Shown here: piece after piece, positions 36,726 to 46,267 of the stretch
Numbering within the stretch: position 1 is the stretch's first letter
Layout of the letters: every line of letters starts with the position of its first letter
Source of the DNA: a virus
Virus record (IMG/VR): IMGVR_UViG_3300042554_002903
Span: 1 to 64,000 of that record
DNA: 64,000 nucleotides
Strand: one strand, 5' to 3'
Made by a program: the position numbers and the translations under genes
Notes under the pieces: model-generated
Told to the model about the DNA's origin: nothing
What the model saw: the letters and a program-made list of their open reading frames with translations, nothing else
Database searches by the model: none

Positions 36726-39700
36726 CGAGGGCTTGGTCGGACTTTAACTATGTAATTGTTTAATCTCTGATACACATTGTTCTCGAATACGAATGTACTC
36801 AATAAATATCTACCGAATAGACGTGAGGTATCACCTGTTGTTGATCCCGGTACTCCTGTATTCTGGATGGCAGCGTAGTGGTAGTCCTCGCGTGTTTCAA
36901 AATCTGTATCTTCCAAATCACTCTGATGCGCAGAGGTTGCGAATAAGATTTTGTAGGGTGCAAGGTCTGAGACCGATTGAACGGCTTCGTAATACTTGGT
37001 AACATTCGGCTCCCAGTTTAACACCGAGGTAACAAATGGTTCATACGTATTACCATAGTACGTGGCATAACCTGTCTTGTCGTGTACGTATATCTGCTTC
37101 TGGTTTGCCGGGTTAGGACTTAAGAAGTTGTTGATATGGGAGATGTACATGTCGGGCCAGTATGAATGCTGAGATCTCCAGCGGTTAGCCAGTTCATCCC
37201 ATACGATTGTGATACGAGTATATATAGCAGGGTAGGATTCCACACCGAATGGACCGGTCCAGAAATCTTCCCAGTCTTCACCTACTCCGGGTTCGTATTC
37301 ATCGCCGCTTACAGTGAATGTTGACTTAGCTACGTAAATGTAAGGGAGACCGTCCGGACCCTTTGAGTTCAGGGTGTAACCGAGATCGCCCTGGTTGAAA
37401 GCACCTGCCGAGCCCCAGTGACGAACCGCATCGAAGTTGAAAGACTTCATAGTGAAGATGGCTTCGTTGTGTCTGTCATTCCACACACCGTGAACACCGT
37501 AACCCGTGATGGGTTCGCTGTACGATCTCAAGAAGTCGGCATCCTCAAGTAGGAAGGAACGTATACCCATGTCGGATATCACCTTGGTTCCATCTGCACC
37601 GAAGCGGATAATCCTGCGGAGCTGATCGTTGTACCAGTACGCAGTCGTCTTTCCGTTTGGTGTTTTACCTACTACTATACTCCACTTCTTATCGGTACCT
37701 ATGGAGCTTAACTCCTGACCTGTATTTGGGAGTATACCGCCGGTTCCCAACACTACCTCTATTCCGGAAGGATCGGTGGTCAGACTTGTTTCGTTGCTGT
37801 ACAAACGACGGAAGGAGTTTAGTTGCCAACTGTAGAGAGCCCCATTCATTGAAGCTATGTGGGATATGGCGCCATGGGTGGCATCGAGGTCTATGAAATC
37901 TGCGGGTTTGAATATGCGGTAGTTATTTTTTTCTGAGCCCGATTGCTTACGTTGAGAGTAAGCTACACGCACGGGATTGTTACCGTCGTAGTCGTCGTTC
38001 TCATCGTAACCGGCCTCACTCAGAGGAGGTTTGTTGAAATTGTATCCGGTGTCGTATGCATTCTGGTTTGTTACCTCTGGCCATTGTTCAATCCAGTATG
38101 CCAAACCGTTTCCAATTGTACCGACAACGTAAGTCTGGGTACCGCTTGTTTGCAGATTATCTACATACTGAGGGAATAAGTAACCCGGACCGGTGTGAGA
38201 CCCATCGTGTTCTTTGACTTTACGTAACTGTGTGTTCGCTACGTTCTGAGAGTAGAAAGAAGATGCTATACCCTCACCGATATAAGAGTTCTGTGCCAAT
38301 TGGGTATGTGTCTTCTGAGTATACACATCACCATATACATCCAAGGAAGAGGTGGTATAATTATCATCAACCCTAACTTGTGCATTACACGAGTGGTATT
38401 GAGTAAGCTCTTTATTCTTATTATACTTCTGATAACCACCTTTGTCGCGGAAGATAACACCGTAATAGAAACCGTTGGTCGGAGGTGTTGTTATAGCAGA
38501 TGCTAATTCAAATACAACATCGGGTCTCCACTTCAAGTTCCCATCAGCGAGTGAGATTTTATCCGCACCAGAGGTGGAGAGCTGAGATGCTCCGTCTCTT
38601 AACTTGTAATAATCCGTTATTGTTCTACGCTGTAAGGTAGGATAAGCACCATTCACTCCAAAATAACCGTACTGGTCACGATAAGAGGAAAAACCTGCTA
38701 CCTTAGAACGAAGAAAATAATGAGAAGTAGAAGAACGAGCGGGAGCCCCAAAGTAAAACAACTGGTCTCCGGATTCGAATTCATAATCTGTGCTTCCAAG
38801 CATGATATCAGGACAGAAACCAAATGCAAAGTTAGAAGAGTTTACACGGGAACCTGTAGGGAACGCATTAGTACCGCTATACGTATGAGGCCAAACAGTG
38901 TTTGGTGTACCTGGAACGCTCTCACCAGGTAGGAATACACCGGTAGCTATCACCTCTCTATCAACATCGGCTCGTACTATTTCGTAGGCGTCGATCAAGC
39001 GGAAGAGCTGCTCGCCGGTTGTGGGTTCTATGTACTGTAAATTGATACCGGCAAACCGAACAAAGAAAGAGTTGGTCTTGGTATTGGCTGCGTTTGTAAA
39101 GTTGAGCTTGACATTGTTCGCAGTCCGACGTCCGGAGTACGAACTCGCTTCGCCATCAATTGTGATATCGTCTACCCAATATGCACGGCTCCACTTACCG
39201 GTATCTTTCCAACGTACTCGTATACCGTAACGATAGGTTTCCATGAACATGTGAGACCCAAAGCGGTTCACATTAACCGGGACTTGGTACTCACCGTACT
39301 TGTAATCGGCCTCACTATTCGTTAAAGAAGTAATGGTTGAATCCAACACACCAACGGAATCAAGCTCCTTATTCTCAAGACTATGGGTAATTGTCTCAGC
39401 CCACGTAGTTAAGTCAAGGTCAGCTTGCTCCTTACAGCCGGCAACAAACATGCGACCATGATGTATAGCAAATGATTCGATCTTACTGTACTTGACCATG
39501 GCTTCGGCTATCTCATTTGTACCCAGAGGTATGTCGTCTTCACCTACACCGGTGTGCTCAAGCTGTAAAGTAGTTGTTGATTCCGTAAGGTTGTATCTCC
39601 TCACTACTTTAGCAGTGAAGGAGTCTCCTATGTACTCAACAGCTACGAGCTCAAAGAATTTATAAACACCCTGGGGTATGTTGTCAAGCAGGAGCCTGAC

Positions 39701-40909
39701 ACTTTTATCCGTTACCTCGCCGTCAATACCGCCACTTATTTTAGACGGCTTGCTTATTGTAGCGGGGTAAACCGGTACGGGATTTGTAAAAGGGATCAGT
39801 TCTGTAGCAATCAGGTCCTCAGTTATGAAACGACCTGAGTATCTTTTATTGCCGGAAGACAGACGTCCGCCGCCTTCGATAACGCTATTGAATTCCAGGA
39901 AGCATGCCGGACTTTTAAGGAAGAAGTAGGTTTCAGAATCTATACTCTGGAGATCGTAACGACCACCGTTTACAGATAGACATGAATCCTGTACGTAGTG
40001 AGACCCAGCTACAGCGGTGTCGAGTCTGTCGACTTCCACAACCCTGGGTTTAGTATTACGGTCAGTCATGTACAGGAACACTTTGTTTCCAATTCTTTCA
40101 GCACTCATCTGCACGCGAAACTCCTGGGAGAATCCGAGCTGGCGACTGCGCAGTAGACGCTTGTAAGAGTAAGCTTCTGTATTCTCGTTAAACTCTATGA
40201 CTCCGATCTCGACAACCTGAGTTGACTGATAGTAATTATTACGAGTAGCGGATACCAGGAAGATTTCTCCACCCATGTCTACACTACCTATTGGTTTCAG
40301 GTCTTCATCCTTATCGAAGTATTCCTGAATCAATTCTATCCTCTGGATTACATTACCAGTAAAGGCAAGACCCCAATCGAAATCTACGATAGCTGCCGAT
40401 GTTACATCGAAGTAACCCGAGTTGCTACCTGTAGTTGTGAGTGTGCTGTATGTAAAAGGTACAGCACCGTAGTACTGATACAATCCGTTGGTCGCATCGT
40501 CGATCAGTAATTTGATCTGAGTAAAGTAGGCCGAGATGGTTGAAAAATTAACAAGAGGTCCACCATAATCAGTGAAGTCCATTGCGAGCTGGGACGTACC
40601 TGCGAATGGTATCATACCCTCGTCTATGATCGTGAGTGTACCAGTCCTTGCATCAGGGTCAATAGCAGGAGAAGGAATTAAATCCTTCTGTATGTATATC
40701 CTGTACTTCCTACCGGTAGTTTGTGTTACTTGCGGTAGCGTGAGGCCCAACCCATTTCCTTTGACCGGTAAGACCACATTGTTATCGCTACCGGTATTAT
40801 CACGAGTGCGTATATCGAAAGCATCCGTATAAGAACCACCACCCACATTGAGCAGGTCATTGTCCATATCCAGTCCTGCGACTGGTGTTATTCTGATTGG
40901 TTGACTCAT
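36710..40909 (-). CDS. large tail protein (muzzle/nozzle-like)
   Basis: 1,399 residues, beta-rich throughout, starting IRITPVAGLDMDNDLLNVGGGSYTDAFDIR. The opening 'GLxxDxxxxxVxxGxYxDAxDIR' pattern followed by several hundred beta-rich residues is what large tail stem/muzzle proteins of crAss-like and related podoviruses look like. Adjacent to three connector-size genes, which supports a tail role. About ten motif copies lie within it. Exact homolog not verified. Confidence 0.6.
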   Translation of the reverse strand: MSQPIRITPVAGLDMDNDLLNVGGGSYTDAFDIRTRDNTGSDNNVVLPVKGNGLGLTLPQVTQTTGRKYRIYIQKDLIPSPAIDPDARTGTLTIIDEGMIPFAGTSQLAMDFTDYGGPLVNFSTISAYFTQIKLLIDDATNGLYQYYGAVPFTYSTLTTTGSNSGYFDVTSAAIVDFDWGLAFTGNVIQRIELIQEYFDKDEDLKPIGSVDMGGEIFLVSATRNNYYQSTQVVEIGVIEFNENTEAYSYKRLLRSRQLGFSQEFRVQMSAERIGNKVFLYMTDRNTKPRVVEVDRLDTAVAGSHYVQDSCLSVNGGRYDLQSIDSETYFFLKSPACFLEFNSVIEGGGRLSSGNKRYSGRFITEDLIATELIPFTNPVPVYPATISKPSKISGGIDGEVTDKSVRLLLDNIPQGVYKFFELVAVEYIGDSFTAKVVRRYNLTESTTTLQLEHTGVGEDDIPLGTNEIAEAMVKYSKIESFAIHHGRMFVAGCKEQADLDLTTWAETITHSLENKELDSVGVLDSTITSLTNSEADYKYGEYQVPVNVNRFGSHMFMETYRYGIRVRWKDTGKWSRAYWVDDITIDGEASSYSGRRTANNVKLNFTNAANTKTNSFFVRFAGINLQYIEPTTGEQLFRLIDAYEIVRADVDREVIATGVFLPGESVPGTPNTVWPHTYSGTNAFPTGSRVNSSNFAFGFCPDIMLGSTDYEFESGDQLFYFGAPARSSTSHYFLRSKVAGFSSYRDQYGYFGVNGAYPTLQRRTITDYYKLRDGASQLSTSGADKISLADGNLKWRPDVVFELASAITTPPTNGFYYGVIFRDKGGYQKYNKNKELTQYHSCNAQVRVDDNYTTSSLDVYGDVYTQKTHTQLAQNSYIGEGIASSFYSQNVANTQLRKVKEHDGSHTGPGYLFPQYVDNLQTSGTQTYVVGTIGNGLAYWIEQWPEVTNQNAYDTGYNFNKPPLSEAGYDENDDYDGNNPVRVAYSQRKQSGSEKNNYRIFKPADFIDLDATHGAISHIASMNGALYSWQLNSFRRLYSNETSLTTDPSGIEVVLGTGGILPNTGQELSSIGTDKKWSIVVGKTPNGKTTAYWYNDQLRRIIRFGADGTKVISDMGIRSFLLEDADFLRSYSEPITGYGVHGVWNDRHNEAIFTMKSFNFDAVRHWGSAGAFNQGDLGYTLNSKGPDGLPYIYVAKSTFTVSGDEYEPGVGEDWEDFWTGPFGVESYPAIYTRITIVWDELANRWRSQHSYWPDMYISHINNFLSPNPANQKQIYVHDKTGYATYYGNTYEPFVTSVLNWEPNVTKYYEAVQSVSDLAPYKILFATSAHQSDLEDTDFETREDYHYAAIQNTGVPGSTTGDTSRLFGRYLLSTFVFENNVYQRLNNYIVKVRPSPRLYNR

Positions 40910-41403
40910 TATACCAGAGCTTGTTTTTGATTGGTGTACTCACGCTTGTACTGATCAATCACGAACTGATTGAACTTGTCGAAGTGCTTGAGTGTGTACT
41001 TCCAACAGAAGTAACCAACCAGCATGCGCTCCCAGTCATCAGGTATAATCGGGTCACCATTGCTATCGGTAGCGAGAGCTTTGTATGTAACCGATACTTC
41101 GTCACCGTCTTCAAGACCGTTGTCGCTGCAGAAGGCGATGTAATTATCCATCACGTCATAATCCCTGCCTTCGCAGTACGAAGTACATTCCTCACCGCCT
41201 ACCGAAACAATAGAGATGAAGTCGTCGGGCAGCAGCGCTTTACCGTCGAACAATTCAATGTCGCGAGTCTTTGTCTTGAATACTTTATAGGACTTGAAAG
41301 TCTTGAATACCTGGCGAGAAAGGATCTCGAACCATAGGAAATTCTCCTGGTATGATGCGCCCAACTGCTCACATGCGGAAGCTATTGCGTCATTTAATCT
41401 CAT
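40909..41403 (-). CDS. head-tail connector/ring protein (probable)
   Basis: 164 residues. MRLNDAIASACEQLGASYQENFLW start, a beta-rich centre, and a C-terminal helical WERMLVGYFCWKYTLKHFDKFNQF. This looks like a small collar/ring protein of podoviral connectors. Overlaps neighbours by 1 and 4 bases. Confidence 0.5.
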   Translation of the reverse strand: MRLNDAIASACEQLGASYQENFLWFEILSRQVFKTFKSYKVFKTKTRDIELFDGKALLPDDFISIVSVGGEECTSYCEGRDYDVMDNYIAFCSDNGLEDGDEVSVTYKALATDSNGDPIIPDDWERMLVGYFCWKYTLKHFDKFNQFVIDQYKREYTNQKQALV

Positions 41404-42047
41404 TTGAGTTGTGGTTTATCTTGCGAATTTGAAATCAGATCTGCCGGCATGCGCAGTTTACTGAAGAGTGAAGTAGTAACGAGTTCAATCAATTCCCTTT
41501 CAACCGTTGAGTCAACAGGGTATCTATCGGTATCTTTCCGGTAACCCGGTACTTCTGTCGGATCGTTAAAGATGGCCTGTACTTTTATCTTCTCGAGCTT
41601 TGGATTACCGAAGCAGCGGATAAGAGAACGGTTCTGCAGTGTCACCAGGAATTCCCAGGTGATATCTTTCTTAATACGGGAACGGAATACGGAGTGCATA
41701 GTGAGGCCCGAATAAGAACCGCGATGTCTGATGAATGGTTTTATACCATTGATATGGCCGACATAAACGAAGCCGTCTATTTGTGAGTCCGTACTGATAA
41801 CAGTAGGGCATTCGAAATCAACAGCTCCGCAGTCCAGATCTCTTTCGACCTGATCGATGTCCAACTCCTGCAGCCAGGCATCGTTGATATAATCCCTTCC
41901 TTTAGAGAGGAATGTCTGTATGACGATTGCCCTGGCCTGATGTATTTTCCTCTCGAGGTATAAATCATCAAGCTTGCTTTCATCTGCATTTATACCTGAT
42001 TGCAGGTCTCGACGTACTACGTCAACTATTTGGCTTAGTGTACTCAC
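41400..42047 (-). CDS. head-tail connector/ring protein (probable)
   Basis: 215 residues. The helical opening (LSQIVDVVRRDLQSGINADESKLDDLYLERKIHQARAIVI) is typical of ring/adaptor proteins that begin with 'V..dlr..i...s...v....I..aI...R'. Overlaps both neighbours by 4 bases (ATGA type). Confidence 0.5.
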   Translation of the reverse strand: MSTLSQIVDVVRRDLQSGINADESKLDDLYLERKIHQARAIVIQTFLSKGRDYINDAWLQELDIDQVERDLDCGAVDFECPTVISTDSQIDGFVYVGHINGIKPFIRHRGSYSGLTMHSVFRSRIKKDITWEFLVTLQNRSLIRCFGNPKLEKIKVQAIFNDPTEVPGYRKDTDRYPVDSTVERELIELVTTSLFSKLRMPADLISNSQDKPQLK

Positions 42048-42847
42048 GGGTTATCTATGATTGCTTTAGTTGCTATTTGTAATGTACCCATGTCACGAGT
42101 TCTTTCACCACCCAGTCTTATGCACTCGTCCAACAGACGGTACATGAACTTGAGAGTGTAATAGTCTTCGAGCTCTTCGACGGTGTCGTCCACGTCGATG
42201 TCCACAGGGGGAGCGGATAAGTAGTCAATAAGTACATAGCTTGGTGTTGGGTATAGAACAAATGTTCTCGGGTTTATTCCCGATATATCTGCTGTTAATT
42301 CATATCTCGGACTGAACTTATCTCCGATTGTAGTAGGACCTTTCTTCCTATCGGGTTCCAGAGGAGAGGCTTCAGTCTTGGTGCGGAGGTAGAGTGCATC
42401 GGCTTCAACGTGAGTGTAACCCGTGATGTATATCTTACTTCCTCTTACCTTACCTACTGTGTACTCGGCATCCGGACTTCCGTCAACCTTGCAGATGATA
42501 GTATCACCTTTACGTACTGAGTGACCAGGTACAGTAACCACACCGTCTACAATTGTATACGAGAGCAGCTCGTCAAATACAAATGCCATTCTGAGTAGAT
42601 GCAAGTAGGTGTTAACAAGTCTCTCTACTGTCAGTTTATTTCCTGCAGGGATAGCCTTTTCATTTTTAGTGAGGCCGAATCCGAGCTCATCGGCTTCCCT
42701 TTGTGTATCTGTATTGTCGTAAATAGAAGAGACCAATCTATACATCGCCTCTTTGATGAGTCTATTCTTCTTCGTGGAATCAATGAAGGCGCTGTACGCC
42801 TTGTCCCATTTATCATCGAAGATCTTACCAAATTCTTGACCGGTCAT
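42044..42847 (-). CDS. connector-region structural protein
   Basis: 267 residues. Helical N-terminus, a central beta-domain (VVTVPGHSVRKGDTIICKVDGSPDAEYTVGKVRG) and a helical C-terminus (EDYYTLKFMYRLLDECIRLGGERTRDMG). First gene of the connector set after a terminator; a TAACTTTG -7-like element lies at 42854-42861 with a weak -33. Confidence 0.5.
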   Translation of the reverse strand: MTGQEFGKIFDDKWDKAYSAFIDSTKKNRLIKEAMYRLVSSIYDNTDTQREADELGFGLTKNEKAIPAGNKLTVERLVNTYLHLLRMAFVFDELLSYTIVDGVVTVPGHSVRKGDTIICKVDGSPDAEYTVGKVRGSKIYITGYTHVEADALYLRTKTEASPLEPDRKKGPTTIGDKFSPRYELTADISGINPRTFVLYPTPSYVLIDYLSAPPVDIDVDDTVEELEDYYTLKFMYRLLDECIRLGGERTRDMGTLQIATKAIIDNP

Positions 42848-42866
42848 ATACTACAAAGTTAATAAA

Positions 42867-42894
42867 AAAACCCGATACTTTCGCACCGGGTTTT
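42867..42894 (-). terminator. rho-independent terminator
   Basis: Minus strand AAAACCCG...CGGGTTTT stem of 8 bp ending in a run of seven T. It closes the single-gene unit 42930-43790 before the connector genes. Confidence 0.75.
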
Positions 42895-42929
42895 CTTGAA
42901 ATGAAACTATCAACAAACAAAAATGGTTT

Positions 42930-43790
42930 TCAATTTTCAGCTTCCGCTTTTTTACTCGCTGCCTTCTTGCTCCCGGATGTCGCTGGAAGAAGTTCAAGTG
43001 CCGCCTGGCTCAGATCAGATGCATCAAGCGTCTTGATCTTAACCCGGTTCTCCTTGTCGATCTTATCGACTTCCTGCGCTACGTAGTTGCGGTACAGTTC
43101 TTCATTACCCAACAACAGGTTGGCAAGTGTCTTCTCGCTTGAGCCACCGTTCTGGCCGGCGATCATGTACACACCGTGCTCGTATGTAGCCAGCCCGTAG
43201 CGGATAGCTTTGGATGCATACACAGCGGCTTGCTTTTCCTTCTCGGTCATGCGACCATAAGCGATAACATTGCCGCGATCAAGCACCGCTTTACCTTCAA
43301 GGTTGGAACCAAGGAGTTCGAGGATCATCTCTTTCTCGCTCATACCGGTAGGGTTAATACCCAGGCTCCAGCACAGGTCCAACTTCTTATCGACTTCCAT
43401 ACGCAGTACGTCGGATACGATCTCCAGTTTTTCCATGAGGTCTGAAAAGTTCGCGTTGATCTTCTCGCTCTTGTACACCACCTCAACCAAAGGATTGGTC
43501 GAATTAGCGTTGGTCACACCTTGAGCAAAGCACAACGGGTGACTCTTCAGGAAGCGCATTACCTGCTGGCCGTCTTCGGTGGTCAGGTCGAGCATGATGT
43601 CCAGACTTCTACCGCCTACGAAGTTGTGTTTGAACACGACATCGTTTGATGACAGGTTGGTAACGATGCGATAATGACCGCTACTGAGAGCGATCATATA
43701 ATTTTCTTTCCCCGAAGCCTTGTCCTTATAAGACCCGGGGAACAAAAGTCCGCCTTTGCGGCTGACAGGGGAAAGTGTTATTTTATCCAT
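42930..43790 (-). CDS. unknown abundant-type protein in its own transcription unit
   Basis: 286 residues, lysine-rich helical C-terminus (SGSKKAASKKAEAEN), beta-rich first half (MDKITLSPVSRKGGLLFPGSYKD). It has its own promoter (43800-43831) and terminator (42867-42894) inside the structural cluster, which suggests high or differently timed expression. Could be a scaffold, decoration or DNA-binding protein. Not recognised. Confidence 0.55.
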   Translation of the reverse strand: MDKITLSPVSRKGGLLFPGSYKDKASGKENYMIALSSGHYRIVTNLSSNDVVFKHNFVGGRSLDIMLDLTTEDGQQVMRFLKSHPLCFAQGVTNANSTNPLVEVVYKSEKINANFSDLMEKLEIVSDVLRMEVDKKLDLCWSLGINPTGMSEKEMILELLGSNLEGKAVLDRGNVIAYGRMTEKEKQAAVYASKAIRYGLATYEHGVYMIAGQNGGSSEKTLANLLLGNEELYRNYVAQEVDKIDKENRVKIKTLDASDLSQAALELLPATSGSKKAASKKAEAEN

Positions 43791-43799
43791 AATGGTGGG

Positions 43800-43831
43800 C
43801 GAATATAATACAAAAAATCAGAGAATGCAAA
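43800..43831 (-). promoter_or_regulatory. TTTG-N20-TATATTCG promoter
   Basis: Minus strand TTTG (43831-43828), 20 bp, TATATTCG (43807-43800), ten bases from the start of the 286-residue gene. It stands just after a strong terminator (43842-43863), so this gene is an independent unit. Confidence 0.7.
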
Positions 43832-43841
43832 TTAAACAAAT

Positions 43842-44050
43842 AACCCCGGTCGAAACCGGGGTTATTATTTTGTATATGCGGTGTAGGCGTGTAGTGACGC
43901 CTCGTTTTTAACTTGCCCAGCGACCATACAGAGCGGTGTTCATCCGCTCTGGGCAGCTCAGGACTTGCCCGCACCATCTGTAACTTACTACAAGTACCGA
44001 ACAAGCTCACCGCTTTATACATTACAAATTAACAATAATATTTCTTTTTG
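43842..44050 (-). ncRNA. candidate structured RNA between two terminators
   Basis: No convincing ORF. Between the terminator at 44079-44100 and that at 43842-43863 the minus strand can fold several perfect hairpins: AGAGCGG/CCGCTCT (43930-43950) enclosed by GCCC/GGGC (43915-43918 with 43951-43954), and AGGCGT/ACGCCT (43885-43902). ACTTGCCC occurs twice (43911 and 43963). The last stem, AACCCCGGT/ACCGGGGTT, is a strong terminator on either strand. Strand and 5' end are inferred. Confidence 0.45.
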
Positions 44051-44070
44051 TTAATCACAAGTTATCCACA
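44051..44070. promoter_or_regulatory. DnaA box pair
   Basis: TTATCCACA at 44062-44070 is an exact bacterial DnaA box. TTAATCACA at 44051-44059 is a near copy (one mismatch) 11 bp away. The phage encodes a DnaA domain-IV protein (7638), so this may be a replication or regulatory site. Two boxes alone do not make an origin. Confidence 0.5.
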
Positions 44071-44078
44071 AACAGAAA

Positions 44079-44100
44079 AGCCCCAGCAATAAGCTGGAGC
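44079..44100 (-). terminator. terminator of the capsid block
   Basis: Minus-strand stem GCTCCAGC/GCTGGGGC (one G.U) with a 5-base loop followed by TTTT. Lies 24 bases beyond the stop of the capsid-associated gene. Confidence 0.7.
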
Positions 44101-44123
44101 CTTCCTGTAGGGGGCAGATTGGG

Positions 44124-44885
44124 TTACGCCAACAGGGTAACTGCTTCCTGTAACTCCTGGCTGATAACACCGGTTCCGTCGATAGAAGTATCTACCGGGG
44201 TCTTGATGATCTTTTCCAGAGCGGTTATAGTAGCGGATTCGCCAGCGTCAATGAAGAGTTCAAACTCAACAACTTCAAAGCTACCGGTACCGGCCAGGGT
44301 TCCTGCCAGAGGTACAGACATCAATCCTTTGTAGGAAGTGTAAGTACGACCAGCAACAGGTCCGTCGTAACCGGCAGCCAGCAATTTAGCAGCAGTGTTA
44401 ACCGCTTCAACACCCGCAGTGGTGATTGCACGGCTAAGGTTTGTAGTAATTGCTTTGCTTACGATACTTGGATAACCGGCGTCAGTAGTGATAGTGAAAG
44501 TTGTGTCCGAAGCGTAAGCTGCGGTGAACTTGAAACGACCAAGTGCGTTCAGAAGTGCTACGATTCCGTCAACAACTCCGCGACCGCTTGCGCCATTCGC
44601 GTCAGATGTGTAACGAACTACAGCATTTACGAAAGCGCCGCTGAAGTCATCTACCTTCTGGCTAATGCCGAGCTGGTAGACAGCACCTGCGGCGCGAGTT
44701 ACCGTTACGGTGTGAACCGCAGCAGTCTCTGCTACAGCAGCCTGTTTGGTCAGGGTCTGAATGTTCTTCAGGACAGCTCCTTTGAAGGTGTTGTTGTAGC
44801 TGCTACCGATGGTTAATACACCACCAGCTACTGCTACAGAACCGCCAAAAGAAGCGCGGAAGAAATGTGATTGCTTTTGTGCCAT
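44124..44885 (-). CDS. capsid-associated (decoration-like) protein
   Basis: 253 residues, Ala/Thr/Val-rich and beta-rich with few Cys or Trp, typical of a surface capsid protein. Ends the portal-to-capsid block 13 bases after the major capsid gene and is followed by a terminator, so it should be made at high level. Role as decoration protein is inferred from position and composition. Confidence 0.5.
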   Translation of the reverse strand: MAQKQSHFFRASFGGSVAVAGGVLTIGSSYNNTFKGAVLKNIQTLTKQAAVAETAAVHTVTVTRAAGAVYQLGISQKVDDFSGAFVNAVVRYTSDANGASGRGVVDGIVALLNALGRFKFTAAYASDTTFTITTDAGYPSIVSKAITTNLSRAITTAGVEAVNTAAKLLAAGYDGPVAGRTYTSYKGLMSVPLAGTLAGTGSFEVVEFELFIDAGESATITALEKIIKTPVDTSIDGTGVISQELQEAVTLLA

Positions 44886-44898
44886 TGTTGTTTATTGA

Positions 44899-46239
44899 TT
44901 AAGAGGTGAACTCGATGAGACCCAATTTGTTTGGAACGCAGTACAAACCGCAGTCAGAGAGAATCTCGAACTGAGTAGAATCCACGTCACTTACAACCAT
45001 AGAAGCATTAGCACCGGCAATAGCTGCTTTAACAGAAGATGGATCAGCGTCAACAGTCAGACCAGTCATACCTGGCAGGTAGCCGGCAATCAGTTCGTCG
45101 TTGTTGAAGTGATACTTCTGAAGAGGAGACATGCTACCACCACCGCTTACGCTTGGGACAGGGCTAAGGTCCATGAAGTAGATAGAGTTGGAACGGATAG
45201 GAGTACCGTTGATAGAACTCAATTCGGCACGGAATGATTCGTCATCCAGCAAGCCCCAACGTACAAACTCTACGCTCAAGCCGAGGTAGTTGTATTTGTA
45301 AACGTCGATACCCTGAACAGCGGTTCCACCGAAAGTGTTTGTATTACCAACAGGAGTGATGTATTTATCACCTACCAGATCCTGTAAACGCCTAAGTGCA
45401 GCGAGACCCATCAGACAAACAAGACGACGACCATTCTCAGCAGACACTTGGGCCATCTGATAAAGCATATCGTTGAAGTTGTCAAGAGTCATTGCAGAGC
45501 TCAAAGGCATGTACTGACCACCGTTGTTGATGATAGACCAACGCAGACCACCGGTAGTGTATGTCTCATTGTTTGCACCGGCATTCAATACCGCACGCTC
45601 AGAGAAAGCATATTTATATTCCAGGGTTTTAGCGAAGGCACGCATAGTCAACTCATCGTAAGAGGTATACCAGTAGTCACCAGCCCACATTACACGGCTG
45701 GCAGATCTGTCCCTACGGCTCTGTGCGCCACTTTCACGAGTTACAGCAGTGTAACCGTAGTCGGTGTCAGGAGTGTAGTTCAGGCTTGCGCGACCACGAG
45801 AGCCTTTGTTAGCAGATGCATCGAACAGAACACGAACAACAGCGCCGGCAAGGAAGTGAGTACCTGCAGCCAGGGTGGTGTTAACAGACTGAACTGTTAC
45901 AGTACCTGAGCCAACAGCCACGACGTGACCTTGTACGTTGTTTGATTCAACGATGTCATTCACACGGAAACCTTCAGAAGAAGGAACAGGGATAACAAGG
46001 TTAGAACCGCTTGTGGTTGCGTTGCTTGAGATGGTCTGGTACACAGACAAGTTGCCCATGCTCGCTACTTCAAACCTTGCCAGAGGCGTAGATTCTGAAG
46101 AGCCGAGTTGAGAAATAAGCTGTGTCATAACATTGTAGCCGAAGTCGGTGGCGTAAACCATCTCGATTTTGGCTGGCGATTGAAGACCTTTTAAATAAAG
46201 GGATTTGTCAATCGGCAGGGTGGTAACTGGGGATGCCAT
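44899..46239 (-). CDS. major capsid protein
   Basis: 446 residues. It follows portal and the scaffold-like gene, has the size of HK97-fold capsid proteins, and has an N-terminal extended arm and a helix SYDELTMRAFAKTLEYKYAFSERAV in the position of the E-loop/spine region. Threonine- and alanine-rich with balanced charge. No frameshift seen. Fold inferred, not tested. Confidence 0.75.
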   Translation of the reverse strand: MASPVTTLPIDKSLYLKGLQSPAKIEMVYATDFGYNVMTQLISQLGSSESTPLARFEVASMGNLSVYQTISSNATTSGSNLVIPVPSSEGFRVNDIVESNNVQGHVVAVGSGTVTVQSVNTTLAAGTHFLAGAVVRVLFDASANKGSRGRASLNYTPDTDYGYTAVTRESGAQSRRDRSASRVMWAGDYWYTSYDELTMRAFAKTLEYKYAFSERAVLNAGANNETYTTGGLRWSIINNGGQYMPLSSAMTLDNFNDMLYQMAQVSAENGRRLVCLMGLAALRRLQDLVGDKYITPVGNTNTFGGTAVQGIDVYKYNYLGLSVEFVRWGLLDDESFRAELSSINGTPIRSNSIYFMDLSPVPSVSGGGSMSPLQKYHFNNDELIAGYLPGMTGLTVDADPSSVKAAIAGANASMVVSDVDSTQFEILSDCGLYCVPNKLGLIEFTS

Positions 46240-46267
46240 GTTTTACTTGTGTTTTTTGGTTTAGTTT

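Noticed and set aside
44051-44070. Calling a replication origin at the DnaA boxes
   Set aside because: Only one exact and one imperfect box and no clear unwinding element. Listed as a site only.
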